From JAHIYU01 sp964476155 (GTDB lineage: Bacteria; Krumholzibacteriota; Krumholzibacteriia; LZORAL124-64-63), in assembly GCA_964476155.1 (NCBI GenBank), contig CAYYYS010000005.1, positions 1 through 64,000 on the forward strand: a DNA stretch of 64,000 nt, given 5' to 3'. The position numbers and the translations under genes were made by a program. The notes below the pieces were generated by a model. It worked only from the letters and a program-made list of their open reading frames with translations, was not told where the DNA came from and ran no database searches. Below are positions 1-8,268 of this stretch, one piece after another; within the stretch, counting starts at the first letter, position 1; each line of letters starts with the position of its first letter.

Positions 1-72
1 CAATGGACAACGGGACCTCGCTTGGCAACCAGATTCGGCGATTGACGACTCGCCAGGCCCCCGGAATGCTGC

Positions 73-236
73 TAGTGTTCTGTCAAGCAGTAAATTGGGG
101 GTTGGCGGGCTCACGAGTGGTCAGATGCAAGACGCGCGACCGCAGGACTAGCCGTAGCTAATTCTAGGGAGTGCAACGCCGCAGATGGCCGCTCGTGAGC
201 CCGCCAACCCCCAATTTACTGTTTTACAGCGCACTA
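73..236. mobile_element. Putative IS630/Tc1-mariner-type MITE (non-coding inverted-repeat element)
   Basis: Bases 72-117 and 192-237 are inverted copies matching at 42 of 46 positions, including a perfect 30-bp core (88-117 against 192-221). Weaker complementarity continues inward to 128/181. Both outer ends read CTAGTG / CACTAG, so the 160-bp element (75-234) is bordered by the dinucleotide TA on each side, as expected for TA-targeting elements of the IS630/Tc1-mariner group. It contains no transposase and no convincing gene, so a MITE is the simplest reading. The right arm ends 44 bp before the fbp start codon. The inverted repeat and TA borders are seen directly; the family assignment is inference. 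Confidence 0.6.
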
Positions 237-280
237 GATTGCGAAGGTCATTTAACGGAATTCCCAGAGGAGCGAAAACG

Positions 281-1309
281 ATGTCAGCAGCCGGCAATCT
301 CGTCACGGTCGAGTCCCATATCCTGGACCTGCAGCGGCTTCATCCGAGCGCCAGCGGGGATTTCACCAGTCTGCTCAACGACATTGCCTTTGCGGCGAAG
401 ATCATCGCCCACGAAGTGGGGCGAGCGGGTCTGGTGGAGGACATCCTCGGCTCCACCGGCGAAGAAAACGTCCAGGGCGAGATCGTCCAGCGCCTCGACG
501 ATTACGCCAACCGCATCATGCTGAGCTGTCTGGGACAACGCGGCCAGTGCTGCATGCTGGCCTCGGAAGAGCTGGAAAAGCCCGTCCTGATGAACGTGGG
601 CAGTGGCAGCGGGAACTACGTGGTGGTCTTCGATCCCCTGGACGGATCGAGCAACATCGACGCGAACGTGAGCATCGGCACCATCTTTTCCATCTACCGG
701 CGGCGCTCCCTGGACGGAGCACCCAACGACGGCGATCTCCTGCAACCCGGCTCCGATCTCCTGGCCGCGGGTTACGCCATCTACGGATCGTCCACCATGT
801 TCGTCTACACCACCGGCCACGGCACCCACGGCTTCACCCTGGATCCGGGTATCGGCGAATTTCTGCTGAGTCACGAGAACCTCCACATTCCCTTCGGCGC
901 GGATATCTACTCGGTCAACGAGGGAAACGAGCCCGGGTGGGAACCTCGGATCCGGGAAATCGTGCGCTGCCTCAAGTACGGCCGTGACGACGGGGACGAC
1001 GGCATGACCGCGCGCTACATCGGGTCGCTGGTGGCCGACTTCCACCGCAACATGCTCTACGGCGGCGTGTTCCTCTACCCCGCCCAGGACGGCCACCCCG
1101 ACGGCAAACTGCGCCTGCTCTACGAAGCCGCGCCCCTGGCCATGATCGCCGAACAGGCGGGGGGTTACGCCAGCAACGGACACCAGTCCATTCTCGAGAT
1201 CCAACCCGACAAACTTCACCAGCGGGTTCCCCTGTACATCGGTAGCCGTGAAACGGTGCTGTGGATCGAAAAAATGATGGCCGACCCCACGGTGGGAGCC
1301 GGCCTCTAG
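281..1309 (+). CDS. fbp: Fructose-1,6-bisphosphatase class I
   Basis: Cytosolic gluconeogenic enzyme that hydrolyses fructose 1,6-bisphosphate to fructose 6-phosphate and phosphate. The 342-residue product is close to the family norm (about 330). Visible motifs are the metal-binding segment DPLDGSSNID near residue 123 and the C-terminal signature GKLRLLYEAAPLA with the catalytic glutamate. The frame stays open upstream to 185, but those codons lie in the inverted repeat of the MITE and do not resemble FBPase. The ATG at 281 is preceded by an AGAGGAG ribosome site and begins where the family homology begins. The gene stands alone on the plus strand and is convergent with the cupin gene. I see no strong promoter between the MITE and the start. 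Confidence 0.95.
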   Translation: MSAAGNLVTVESHILDLQRLHPSASGDFTSLLNDIAFAAKIIAHEVGRAGLVEDILGSTGEENVQGEIVQRLDDYANRIMLSCLGQRGQCCMLASEELEKPVLMNVGSGSGNYVVVFDPLDGSSNIDANVSIGTIFSIYRRRSLDGAPNDGDLLQPGSDLLAAGYAIYGSSTMFVYTTGHGTHGFTLDPGIGEFLLSHENLHIPFGADIYSVNEGNEPGWEPRIREIVRCLKYGRDDGDDGMTARYIGSLVADFHRNMLYGGVFLYPAQDGHPDGKLRLLYEAAPLAMIAEQAGGYASNGHQSILEIQPDKLHQRVPLYIGSRETVLWIEKMMADPTVGAGL

Positions 1310-1337
1310 CAGAACCGCTTGGCGAGGGATCGGGAAA

Positions 1338-1658
1338 CTAGCGTCCTTCGATCTGCAAACCCTTGGTCTCGGTGACCAACGCCAGGGCCATGTTCTTGCA
1401 GCGCGGTCGATGAGCGGTACCCGCCGGTATCAACACGGCTTCCCCCTGTTTCACCGTCACCGTCTCGTTGTTCATTTCGATGTCTATCATGCCCTCGATG
1501 ATGTATATGAACTCATCGGCCGAGTGGCTGTGCGGGATGTAGTCGCCGCTGTAGCGCACGATGAAGACGTGATAGGCACCGTCCAGCTCGGTGATCTCCA
1601 CCGGGCGGAAAGGCTGGGACAGATCACGGGCCATCTTCAGGATCGGAAACTTGGCCAT
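1338..1658 (-). CDS. Small single-domain cupin protein
   Basis: A 106-residue stand-alone cupin_2-type beta-barrel. The first cupin motif is visible as HSHSADEFIYIIEG, where the two histidines and the glutamate are the usual metal ligands, followed by GEAVLIPAGTAHR of the second motif. There is no signal peptide, so it is probably cytosolic. Substrate and reaction cannot be inferred, since small cupins of this kind include sugar isomerases, dioxygenases and binding proteins. An AGGAAAG ribosome site precedes the ATG. It lies 56 bp downstream of cpoB and could be the last gene of the tol-pal transcript, but no functional link to Tol-Pal is known. Confidence 0.8.
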   Translation of the reverse strand: MAKFPILKMARDLSQPFRPVEITELDGAYHVFIVRYSGDYIPHSHSADEFIYIIEGMIDIEMNNETVTVKQGEAVLIPAGTAHRPRCKNMALALVTETKGLQIEGR

Positions 1659-1714
1659 CTTTCCTCCATTGGGTCGGCGTCAAGCCGGAACCGTCTCGTC
1701 AGACGCGACAAGAA

Positions 1715-2491
1715 TCACTCCCGCGACAACTCCGCCGCAGCCAGGGCCGCCTGCTCGGAATCGGGGTAATCGGACTGGAGCAGGGTCAACAACTCCCCGG
1801 CGTGATCGTCGGCGCCGGAAGCCTGGGCGGCGTAGACCGCCTTGAGCAGGGCGTCGGGGCGGCGGTCCGCGTCACGAGGACCGTCGATGACGATCTGCAG
1901 GTAGTCCAGGGCCTTGTCGTAGTCGCCGTTGCCGTATGACATCTCGCCGAGCCAGTAGCTGGCATCGTCGGCCAGTTCCGACTGTCCATACCGATCCAGG
2001 AACAGGGCGAAGCCTTCGGCGGCGGACTCGGCGTTGCCGCGATCCCGATCCAGCATGGCCGCGTTGAACAGGGCGCGCCCCTCTTCGGGCAGGGCGTCCA
2101 GGTTATTCGCGTCGTCCTCGACGGTCTTGAACTCGCCGAGGGTCGGCAACCCCAGCCGCGTGGCGAGCAGATCGACACGGGCCGACAGGTTGCGCATGAA
2201 CTCGTTGTTGTCGTCGAGTTTGCGATCGATGCGATCCATCTTGCTCAGGATCTGGGTGATCTTGACCTGGAAAATCGCGGTCGATTCCACACCGGTCCCC
2301 TGGTCCGAGCGAAGCAGGGAGTTGATGCTCTCGACTTCCTGCAGGATGACGCGTTGCTCGTCGCGGACCTGCTGGATCTCGCCGCGATTTCGCTCGACGG
2401 CTGACTCGATGTGTTCGAACTGAGGCGAGCAGCCTACTGCCAGTGCAAGCACCGGCAGCAGACTAATCAGCAGTCGTCGATGTCCGACCAT
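1715..2491 (-). CDS. cpoB: CpoB/YbgF-type Tol-Pal system periplasmic protein
   Basis: A 258-residue exported protein. The N-terminus is a lipoprotein signal ending in LAVGC (Cys about residue 21), unlike the soluble CpoB of E. coli. A heptad-rich coiled coil (about 25-115) is followed by TPR repeats (about 135-255) with the YbgF-like pattern YWLGEMSYGNGDYDKAL. In known systems CpoB coordinates outer-membrane constriction by Tol with peptidoglycan synthesis. It sits 9 bp downstream of pal, the canonical position, with an AGGAG ribosome site in the gap. The assignment rests on architecture and gene order. Confidence 0.85.
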   Translation of the reverse strand: MVGHRRLLISLLPVLALAVGCSPQFEHIESAVERNRGEIQQVRDEQRVILQEVESINSLLRSDQGTGVESTAIFQVKITQILSKMDRIDRKLDDNNEFMRNLSARVDLLATRLGLPTLGEFKTVEDDANNLDALPEEGRALFNAAMLDRDRGNAESAAEGFALFLDRYGQSELADDASYWLGEMSYGNGDYDKALDYLQIVIDGPRDADRRPDALLKAVYAAQASGADDHAGELLTLLQSDYPDSEQAALAAAELSRE

Positions 2492-2500
2492 GTTCGGCTC

Positions 2501-3028
2501 CTAGGGGCGCGCGAAGTGACCGCGACGATTCAGGGCCCAGGCGCTCTCGTTGCTGCCGTAAGCGAAGGGTCGCTCCTCACCATAGGAGGTGATGCGCAGC
2601 TGGGACGAGGGCAGTCCCAGGGAAACCAGGAAGTCGCGCACCGCGACGGCGCGTTTCTCGCCCAAAGCGAGGTTGTATTCCACGGTCCCACGCTCGTCGC
2701 AGTGACCCTCGATCACGTAGGTCACGTCACCGTGCTGGCTCATGATCGCGGCAGCCGCGGTCAAGGTGGCCAGGGCCTCATCCGAGAGGTCGTACTGGTC
2801 GAAGGCGAAGAAGACGTCTTCGATACCGTACTCCTGAGGATCCATGCTCGTGTAGTCGATGGGCGCGGGCTCCTCGGCCACGGTCTCTTCGGCGACGGGC
2901 TCGTCCGGGACCGGCTCGGTCTCAATGGTCGTGGGGTCGACAACGGGAGCCTGATCCTTACCACCACAACCGGCGATGAGGAACAAGGCGGCTAACATGA
3001 TGCTCACCATCACTAAAGTCCGCTTCAT
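2501..3028 (-). CDS. pal: Peptidoglycan-associated lipoprotein Pal (OmpA-like)
   Basis: A 175-residue outer-membrane lipoprotein. The signal peptide ends in the lipobox LIAGC, then comes an acidic Pro/Glu/Val-rich linker, then an OmpA-like peptidoglycan-binding domain (about 70-175). Pal hallmarks are visible: VIEGHCDERGTVEYN and the C-terminal alanine/asparagine/arginine segment. Pal anchors the outer membrane to the cell wall and is relocated to division sites by the Tol motor. An AAGGAG ribosome site precedes the ATG. It is followed closely by cpoB and preceded by tolB, as in most diderms. Confidence 0.95.
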   Translation of the reverse strand: MKRTLVMVSIMLAALFLIAGCGGKDQAPVVDPTTIETEPVPDEPVAEETVAEEPAPIDYTSMDPQEYGIEDVFFAFDQYDLSDEALATLTAAAAIMSQHGDVTYVIEGHCDERGTVEYNLALGEKRAVAVRDFLVSLGLPSSQLRITSYGEERPFAYGSNESAWALNRRGHFARP

Positions 3029-3098
3029 GATGACGAGTCTCCTTTCCTTAGCAAGCTACATGGTCATTACAATTACCCGGGCAATCTAACACGCAGAA

Positions 3099-4382
3099 TC
3101 AAGGGGACCAATCAGGAGTTTTATCCGACTCGTCCCCGAAGGTCAACTGTCTACTGGTCCGATCACGCACGTCCATGACGTAGAGCTTGAAAACGCCCGT
3201 CCGGTCCGACGCGAAGACGATGTGTCGTCCGTCCGGCGCCCAGCTCGGATCCTCGCAGTTACGCCACGATGAGTTGGTCAGAACGCGGCGATTCTCTCCC
3301 CGGGCCTCGATCAGGACGATCTGGGTAATATCGCGCTCACGACAGGCGTATACTATCTGCTCGCCGCTGGGCGACCAATCGGCCGCGTCGTTGTAGCGCC
3401 CCTCGAAGGAGAGGCGTCGGCGCCCGGAGCCGTCGGCATCCATGATGTATAGCTGGGGCGATCCGGTCCGATCACTGGTAAAGACCACGTCACGGCCCGT
3501 GGGCGCCCACGACGGCGAAACCTCGATCGCGGGTGAAACCGTCAGCCGACGAATCGTCGTGCCGTCGAGGCCGATCCGGTAGATCTCGTGCTGTCCCACC
3601 TTCGACAGGGTGACCAGCAGCTCCTCCCCACTCGGATGCCAGGCCGGCGCCAGATTGGACCCCACGGTCTCATTGACCAGATCGACCTTGCCGGTGCGGG
3701 TGTCCAGCAGGTAGATGCCCTGCTGCCCCTCGCGATAGGACATGAAGGCCACGTCCTCCCTGTCCGGCGACCAGGCGGGAAAGAGGTTCAGGGTGCGGTT
3801 GGCCGTCAGGCGCAACAGATTCTCGCCGTCGTAGTCCACGCTGAAGATGTCGCGACGTTCGCCGTCGCCGCGGGCGAAGACCACCCGCGTCAGACTGATG
3901 CCCGGCTCGTTGTTCAGGAAGAGGTGCAGCTCGTTGACGAAGTGATGGGCGGTGGCGCGCAGCCGGTCCCAGGTCGGACGGTAGCGCTTGCTCAGCAGGA
4001 GTTGCCGGCCGGGGTAGGCCACCAGCCGCAAGGTCAACAGGGGCGCGCGTTCCTGGGCGGTGACGCCCGTGCCGGCCAGACGCCCCTCGAGCAGCCCCTC
4101 CACCGCGTATTGAATCTGGGTCGTGTCGCTGATGTCCTCGGCCGACAAGGCGCGGAAAAAGCCGCTGTAGTCCAGATCCACGCGGATGACCGACTCGACC
4201 AGCCACGCCGCTTCCTGGGCTTCGGTGCCGCCGGAGACGACCTCCAGGGGTTGGACCAGCATGTCGATGCGCTCAAACGCCATGCGGGAGGTTCCGATAC
4301 TGATCTCGGGATCACTGGCGGCGGCGCTCATGGCGAGACACACCAGCCACAAACAGATTACCTTCCCTGCGAAACGGCTCAT
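3099..4382 (-). CDS. tolB: Tol-Pal system beta-propeller protein TolB
   Basis: A 427-residue periplasmic protein with a Sec signal peptide (about 1-22), an N-terminal alpha/beta domain (about 25-160) that starts with the TolB-like ISIGTSRMAFERIDMLV segment, and a C-terminal six-bladed WD40-like propeller built of repeats such as PAWSPDREDVAFMS and PDWSPSGEQIVY. TolB cycles between TolA/TolR and Pal. The stop lies in GATTGGTCCCCTTGA and no hairpin follows before pal. It starts 4 bp after the tolA stop, so the two are almost certainly co-transcribed. Confidence 0.93.
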   Translation of the reverse strand: MSRFAGKVICLWLVCLAMSAAASDPEISIGTSRMAFERIDMLVQPLEVVSGGTEAQEAAWLVESVIRVDLDYSGFFRALSAEDISDTTQIQYAVEGLLEGRLAGTGVTAQERAPLLTLRLVAYPGRQLLLSKRYRPTWDRLRATAHHFVNELHLFLNNEPGISLTRVVFARGDGERRDIFSVDYDGENLLRLTANRTLNLFPAWSPDREDVAFMSYREGQQGIYLLDTRTGKVDLVNETVGSNLAPAWHPSGEELLVTLSKVGQHEIYRIGLDGTTIRRLTVSPAIEVSPSWAPTGRDVVFTSDRTGSPQLYIMDADGSGRRRLSFEGRYNDAADWSPSGEQIVYACRERDITQIVLIEARGENRRVLTNSSWRNCEDPSWAPDGRHIVFASDRTGVFKLYVMDVRDRTSRQLTFGDESDKTPDWSP

Positions 4383-4386
4383 GTCG

Positions 4387-5088
4387 TCAATTCCCGGCGG
4401 TGAGGGTGAACGTGTAGGTGACGCCCAGGGCGTTGTCGGCCAAGCCGCGCGGCAGGGGCATGAAGCGCCCCACCGTCTTGACGGCCTTCAGGGATTCACG
4501 GTCCATCAGGGGCACCCCCGAGGACAAGATCATGGTTTCGCGGGTGATCATCCCGTTCTGCTCCACGTGGAAGTGGATCTTGCAGACGCGCTTCGACTGA
4601 GTGCGAAACCCCAGCTGCTTGGGGTGCCAGTTGCGGGCTACACGCTGCTCGAGCAGGTCAATGTAGTACTTGAAACGCGGCGGCACGACCACGTCCGTGC
4701 CCACGACCGCGGGAGCGGCGATCTCGGTCGCGGGTGCGGTGTCCTCGACAACCGTGTCGGGTGTCGGTTCGGGTTGGGCGGGTTTGGTCTCCTCCACCTT
4801 CTCCTCGACTATGGTTTCCCGAACCGGCTCTTCGGGCACGACGGCGGGTTCCTGCTGCGGCGTTTCCTCGACCACGGGCTCCGGTTCCTGTTGTTCCACC
4901 GGCGGCGGATCCTGCACCACGGGCTCGGCTTCCTGAGCTTCTGGCCGGGGTTGCGACAGGGACGTCACGCGTACGTTGATCGTGTACTGTCGCGGGATGA
5001 CCTGCCGTGTAACGTGGGATCCGAACCAGATGATCAGGGTCAGGCCCAGCAGGTGGAGAAAGAGCGAGGTCGGAAACGCGCGGGTCAC
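4387..5088 (-). CDS. tolA: TolA/TonB-type energy-transducing protein
   Basis: A 233-residue inner-membrane-anchored protein. One transmembrane helix (about 8-24) is followed by a long Pro/Glu/Val-rich, periplasm-spanning linker (about 45-135) and a C-terminal TonB/TolA-like domain (about 145-233) with NWHPKQLG and SSGVPLMDRESLKAV. By position between tolR and tolB it fills the TolA role of linking the TolQR motor to TolB/Pal. It is much shorter than E. coli TolA, and the Pro/Glu linker is more TonB-like than the Ala/Lys helix of proteobacterial TolA. The start is GTG in a GTGA overlap with the tolR stop, behind an AGGTGG ribosome site. Confidence 0.82.
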   Translation of the reverse strand: MTRAFPTSLFLHLLGLTLIIWFGSHVTRQVIPRQYTINVRVTSLSQPRPEAQEAEPVVQDPPPVEQQEPEPVVEETPQQEPAVVPEEPVRETIVEEKVEETKPAQPEPTPDTVVEDTAPATEIAAPAVVGTDVVVPPRFKYYIDLLEQRVARNWHPKQLGFRTQSKRVCKIHFHVEQNGMITRETMILSSGVPLMDRESLKAVKTVGRFMPLPRGLADNALGVTYTFTLTAGN

Positions 5089-5501
5089 GGCTGATCCACC
5101 TGGCCGAGTTCCTGGTCGGCGATCAGGCTCAGGTTGGCAAAGCCGAGACGCTCGATCGATGCCATCACCTGCAGGACGAAGCCGTAGGGCACCTCCTCGT
5201 CGGCGCGCAGGTAGATCGGGATGTCGTCCTTGACGTCCAGAAATACGGACAACCTGTGGGCCAGACCGTCCATATCGACATCATCCTCGTCGAAGTAGAT
5301 CTCGCGGTTCTTGGTGATGGTGACGATCGGCCCCTCCTCGACCACCACTTCGCGCGTTTCGGCGTTGGGCAGGTTCACTTCCACGCCACCCTGAATATAG
5401 GGCGCGGTCAACATGAAGATGATCAGCAGGCAGAGCGTCACATCCACCAGCGACGTGATGTTGATCTCGGACAGACTGCGATAGGCCGACCGCCGTCTCA
5501 T
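5085..5501 (-). CDS. tolR: ExbD/TolR family proton-channel subunit
   Basis: A 138-residue inner-membrane protein with a short basic N-terminus, one transmembrane helix (about 17-36) carrying the essential proton-relay aspartate (Asp20 in SLVDVTLCLLIIF), and a periplasmic domain that in TolR dimerises and binds peptidoglycan. Length matches the family. The ATG overlaps the tolQ stop (ATGA), so translation is coupled to tolQ. Within this cluster TolR is more likely than ExbD, although the families are hard to separate by sequence alone. Confidence 0.9.
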   Translation of the reverse strand: MRRRSAYRSLSEINITSLVDVTLCLLIIFMLTAPYIQGGVEVNLPNAETREVVVEEGPIVTITKNREIYFDEDDVDMDGLAHRLSVFLDVKDDIPIYLRADEEVPYGFVLQVMASIERLGFANLSLIADQELGQVDQP

Positions 5502-6220
5502 CTGATCCGTTCCTTGTCATGGGTGTCGGGCCGGCGCGGCGGCCGGTCCCGTCCCGTTCTACGGCTGGTGCGCGGCGCGTTCTCTTCGAGAACCGTGCGC
5601 AGGCGTTCCATCTCGTTGCCGATCAGGTCGATCTTGCGCACGAACATGTTATAGAAAACCACTGCGGGAATGGCCGCCGACAACCCGGCGATGGTCGTGA
5701 TCAGGGCCTCGGCAATTCCCGGCGCCACCACGGTCAAGTTCGCGCTGCGCATGGCCGACATGTCCCAGAAAGCCTGCATGATGCCCCATACCGTACCCAT
5801 CAGTCCCAGGAACGGCGAGATGGTGACGGTGGTGGACAGGATGATCAGGTAGCGCTCGAGGCCCTCCACCTCTGAATAGGAAACGCGTTCGGAAACCCGG
5901 CGGATGGCCTGGGGGGTCTGCTTGTTGCGTCCTTCGACCCAGAGATTGGCCAAGGGGAGATCCTCGCGCTCGCGGCACCAGGCGTCCAGATCGTCCGCGG
6001 CTCCGCCGCTATCCAGCCAGGCTTCGCAGCGCGCCCAGAAGCGGCCATGTCCCTTGCGGATCAGCGACAGGGCGCGGGCCTTGTCGATCATCACCGCCCA
6101 GGACAGGACCGACAGGAGGAAGAGGATCAGCAGAACGGTCTTGCCAAGCAGCGTGGTGTCGCGCAGCAGACCGAGTAACTCCGGGGCGCCCAGAGAGGCG
6201 AGAAATATCGTATTGACCAT
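5498..6220 (-). CDS. tolQ: MotA/TolQ/ExbB proton-channel subunit
   Basis: A 240-residue inner-membrane protein with three predicted transmembrane helices (about 22-45, 130-155 and 170-195) and the conserved family segment SPFLGLMGTVWGIMQAF, followed by GIAEALITTIAGL. With TolR it forms the proton-driven motor that energises TolA. The frame extends nine codons further upstream, but the ATG at 6220 has an AAGGAG ribosome site seven bases before it and the homology begins here. It is the first gene of the tol cluster, behind a 147-bp non-coding gap containing a possible promoter. Confidence 0.93.
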   Translation of the reverse strand: MVNTIFLASLGAPELLGLLRDTTLLGKTVLLILFLLSVLSWAVMIDKARALSLIRKGHGRFWARCEAWLDSGGAADDLDAWCREREDLPLANLWVEGRNKQTPQAIRRVSERVSYSEVEGLERYLIILSTTVTISPFLGLMGTVWGIMQAFWDMSAMRSANLTVVAPGIAEALITTIAGLSAAIPAVVFYNMFVRKIDLIGNEMERLRTVLEENAPRTSRRTGRDRPPRRPDTHDKERIR

Positions 6221-6242
6221 GTCAGCTCCTTCTGGCAGGGGC

Positions 6243-6261
6243 GGCACCGTTGAGGCACCGT
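6243..6261 (-). repeat. Tandem 8-bp direct repeat in the tolQ leader
   Basis: GGCACCGT occurs at 6243-6250 and again at 6254-6261, exactly 11 bp apart, about one helical turn. The pair lies between the putative tolQ -10 box (6269-6274) and the tolQ ribosome site. The placement would suit a repressor half-site pair, but nothing identifies a regulator and a chance repeat is possible. Confidence 0.3.
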
Positions 6262-6268
6262 CCCCCTC

Positions 6269-6296
6269 ACTGTACCACCACGGCCCAGGGCTTCAA
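6269..6296 (-). promoter_or_regulatory. Candidate sigma-70-type promoter for tolQ
   Basis: On the minus strand, TTGAAG (6291-6296) is separated by 16 bp from TACAGT (6269-6274). Both match four of six consensus positions. The -10 lies about 50 bp before the tolQ ATG. It is the best match I see in the bshA-tolQ gap, but it is weak. Confidence 0.35.
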
Positions 6297-6367
6297 GGAC
6301 GGATGTGCGGGGATAACGACACGGCGAGGCCGCCCTATCATACGATATCGACTGGTGCGAGTTCCCG

Positions 6368-7504
6368 TCAGGCCCGGCCGGCCAGGACACGGTCGTAAAG
6401 ATCGACATAACGCTTGATGACGCAAGGCGCGCCGAACCGGGAGACGGCGTCACGGAGGCCATCGTCGGCGATCTGTCGGTACAGGGCGTCGTTTCCCAAC
6501 AGATCGAGAGCCGTGCTCACCCACGCATCCAGGTCGTCAGGAGGCAATCTGAAACTGTTGTGGCCGGTCTCGATGAACTCTTCGGCGCCGCCCACACTGG
6601 TGACGATCACGGGCGTTCCGCAGGCCATCGACTCGAGCGCCACCAGTCCAAAGGACTCGTGCCGCGAAGGCATGAGCATCAGATCGGCCACCGAAATCAG
6701 GTCCTCGAGGTTTTCCGCGTGTCCCAGAAAAGTGACCCGGTCCCGCACACCGAGCTCATCGGCGAGTTTTTCGGCCGGCCCCCGTTCGGGCCCTTCCCCC
6801 AGCAGCAGCAGACGGCTCGGCCGGATCTCATTGATTCGCGCGAAGATGCGCAACACGTGGGGTACGTTCTTGACGGGACGGAAATTCGAAGCATGGATCA
6901 ACAGCTTCTCGTCCGACGAGGCGTAATCTTCCCGCCGTAGTGCATCGCCGGGGCGGAAGCGGCGCGGGTCGATGAAGTTGGGAATGACCTCGATGTCGTC
7001 CCCGACCTCGAACACCCGACACGTCTCATCCTTGAGGGACGTGCTCACCGCCGTGACGGCGTCGCTCTCGGCGATCAGGAAGCGTGTCATCTCGAAGTAC
7101 GAGGGCTCCTGCCCCACCAGGGTGATGTCCGTGCCGTGCAGGGTCGTGATCATCGATATGTTGCCGGGGCCGAGCATGCTGCGGGCCAGGAACGCGCTGG
7201 CCGCATGGGGGATCGCGTAGTGGACGTGGAGAATATCCAGCCCATGGTGGCGCGCCACTTCGCACATTTTGGTGGCCAGGGCCAACGTGTAGGGCGTGTG
7301 CCGGAAAACGGGATACGACACCGCTTCGACCTGATGGAAAAAGATGTTTCGCTCGTAGCGTTGCAGGCGTACGGGCATCGCATCGGTGATGAAATGGACC
7401 TCGTACCCGCGCCGCGCCAGGTTCAGACCCAGCTCGCTGGCCACGATGCCGCTACCGCCCGCCGACGGATAGCAGGTGATGCCGATTACGGGCAGGCGGT
7501 TCAC
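6368..7504 (-). CDS. bshA: Bacillithiol biosynthesis glycosyltransferase BshA
   Basis: GT4-family glycosyltransferase that joins UDP-GlcNAc to L-malate to give GlcNAc-malate, the first step of bacillithiol synthesis. The product is 378 residues, matching the usual size (about 377-380). It opens with the diagnostic IGITCYPSAGGSGIVASELG and carries the GT4 donor-site motif MPSRHESFGLVALESMACG near residue 280. The frame is open much further upstream, but that part is a shadow of bshB1. The GTG at 7504 overlaps the bshB1 stop as GTGA and has an AGGAG site eight bases upstream. It is the last of three contiguous bsh genes. Confidence 0.93.
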   Translation of the reverse strand: MNRLPVIGITCYPSAGGSGIVASELGLNLARRGYEVHFITDAMPVRLQRYERNIFFHQVEAVSYPVFRHTPYTLALATKMCEVARHHGLDILHVHYAIPHAASAFLARSMLGPGNISMITTLHGTDITLVGQEPSYFEMTRFLIAESDAVTAVSTSLKDETCRVFEVGDDIEVIPNFIDPRRFRPGDALRREDYASSDEKLLIHASNFRPVKNVPHVLRIFARINEIRPSRLLLLGEGPERGPAEKLADELGVRDRVTFLGHAENLEDLISVADLMLMPSRHESFGLVALESMACGTPVIVTSVGGAEEFIETGHNSFRLPPDDLDAWVSTALDLLGNDALYRQIADDGLRDAVSRFGAPCVIKRYVDLYDRVLAGRA

Positions 7505-8268
7505 GACCAACGCTCCTGTGGCATGTCGCCCAGAACGGGTGCCGCGGTTACGTGCAGGGCTTCGGCCAGCGCAACGCCCGCCTTGAAACCCCAGCCCCGC
7601 GCCCAGCGCTCGACCTCGGCCAGGAAAACAGGATCGTTGATCATCGTGGCGCGTTTGCCGACGGACGATTCGAACTGGCTGGCGTAGCATTTCAGGGCGG
7701 TGATCTTGGCGTCCCAGGTGCGGGTGACGTCGAAGTAGGCGTCGGGTTTTTCGCCGGGCAGGCAGACCGAAGCGACCGCCTCGCATTCCCATCGCTCGGC
7801 CGGTTCCGGCAGGGACGTCTTTGCGGGCCAGATCCACGACTCGGCCAGTTCGGGTTGCCAGGTCGCCAGACGCGACATGAACGCCGACTTGCGCACCAAT
7901 GCGGAAATGGCCTGATGATCCGGGTGATGATCCGGTTTGGGCGCGGCGACGACCCACCGCGGGCGGAGGCGCCGTATCACGGCGGCCGTCAGGGCCACCT
8001 GCCGCGGGTCGTGGACCGAGATGAACCCGTCCGGCAGACCGAACTGGAGACGTCCCGTGAGACCGAGCGCGGCCGACGCAGCCTCGGCTTCGCGCCAGCG
8101 CTGCTCGGGCGTGCCGTTGGACCCCAACTCACCACGCGTCAGGTCACACACCCACACGACGCGGCCCTGCTCGCTCAACAACCGCAGGGTTCCGCCCAGG
8201 GCGATCTCGGCGTCGTCCGAATGGGGTGATATACAGAGCAGGTCGCACTGCGGCGAACGGTCATTCAT
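7501..8268 (-). CDS. bshB1: Bacillithiol biosynthesis deacetylase BshB1
   Basis: Zinc-dependent PIG-L/LmbE-family N-deacetylase converting GlcNAc-malate to GlcN-malate. The 255-residue protein has the metal site PHSDDAEIALGG (His16, Asp18, Asp19), in which the usual proline of HPDD is serine, and the second metal-binding segment PDHHPDHQAIS. The family places both motifs this way. The ATG at 8268 overlaps the bshC stop (ATGA) and is preceded by AAAGGA. An alternative ATG six codons upstream (8286) has a poorer ribosome site. Flanking bshA and bshC make the bacillithiol role much more likely than another LmbE activity. Confidence 0.92.
   Translation of the reverse strand: MNDRSPQCDLLCISPHSDDAEIALGGTLRLLSEQGRVVWVCDLTRGELGSNGTPEQRWREAEAASAALGLTGRLQFGLPDGFISVHDPRQVALTAAVIRRLRPRWVVAAPKPDHHPDHQAISALVRKSAFMSRLATWQPELAESWIWPAKTSLPEPAERWECEAVASVCLPGEKPDAYFDVTRTWDAKITALKCYASQFESSVGKRATMINDPVFLAEVERWARGWGFKAGVALAEALHVTAAPVLGDMPQERWS

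Noticed and set aside
284..1219. Long minus-strand open frame opposite fbp
   Set aside because: It lies wholly within fbp on the other strand and has no recognisable family, low-complexity His/Val-rich text and no ribosome site; GC-rich codon bias makes such shadows common.
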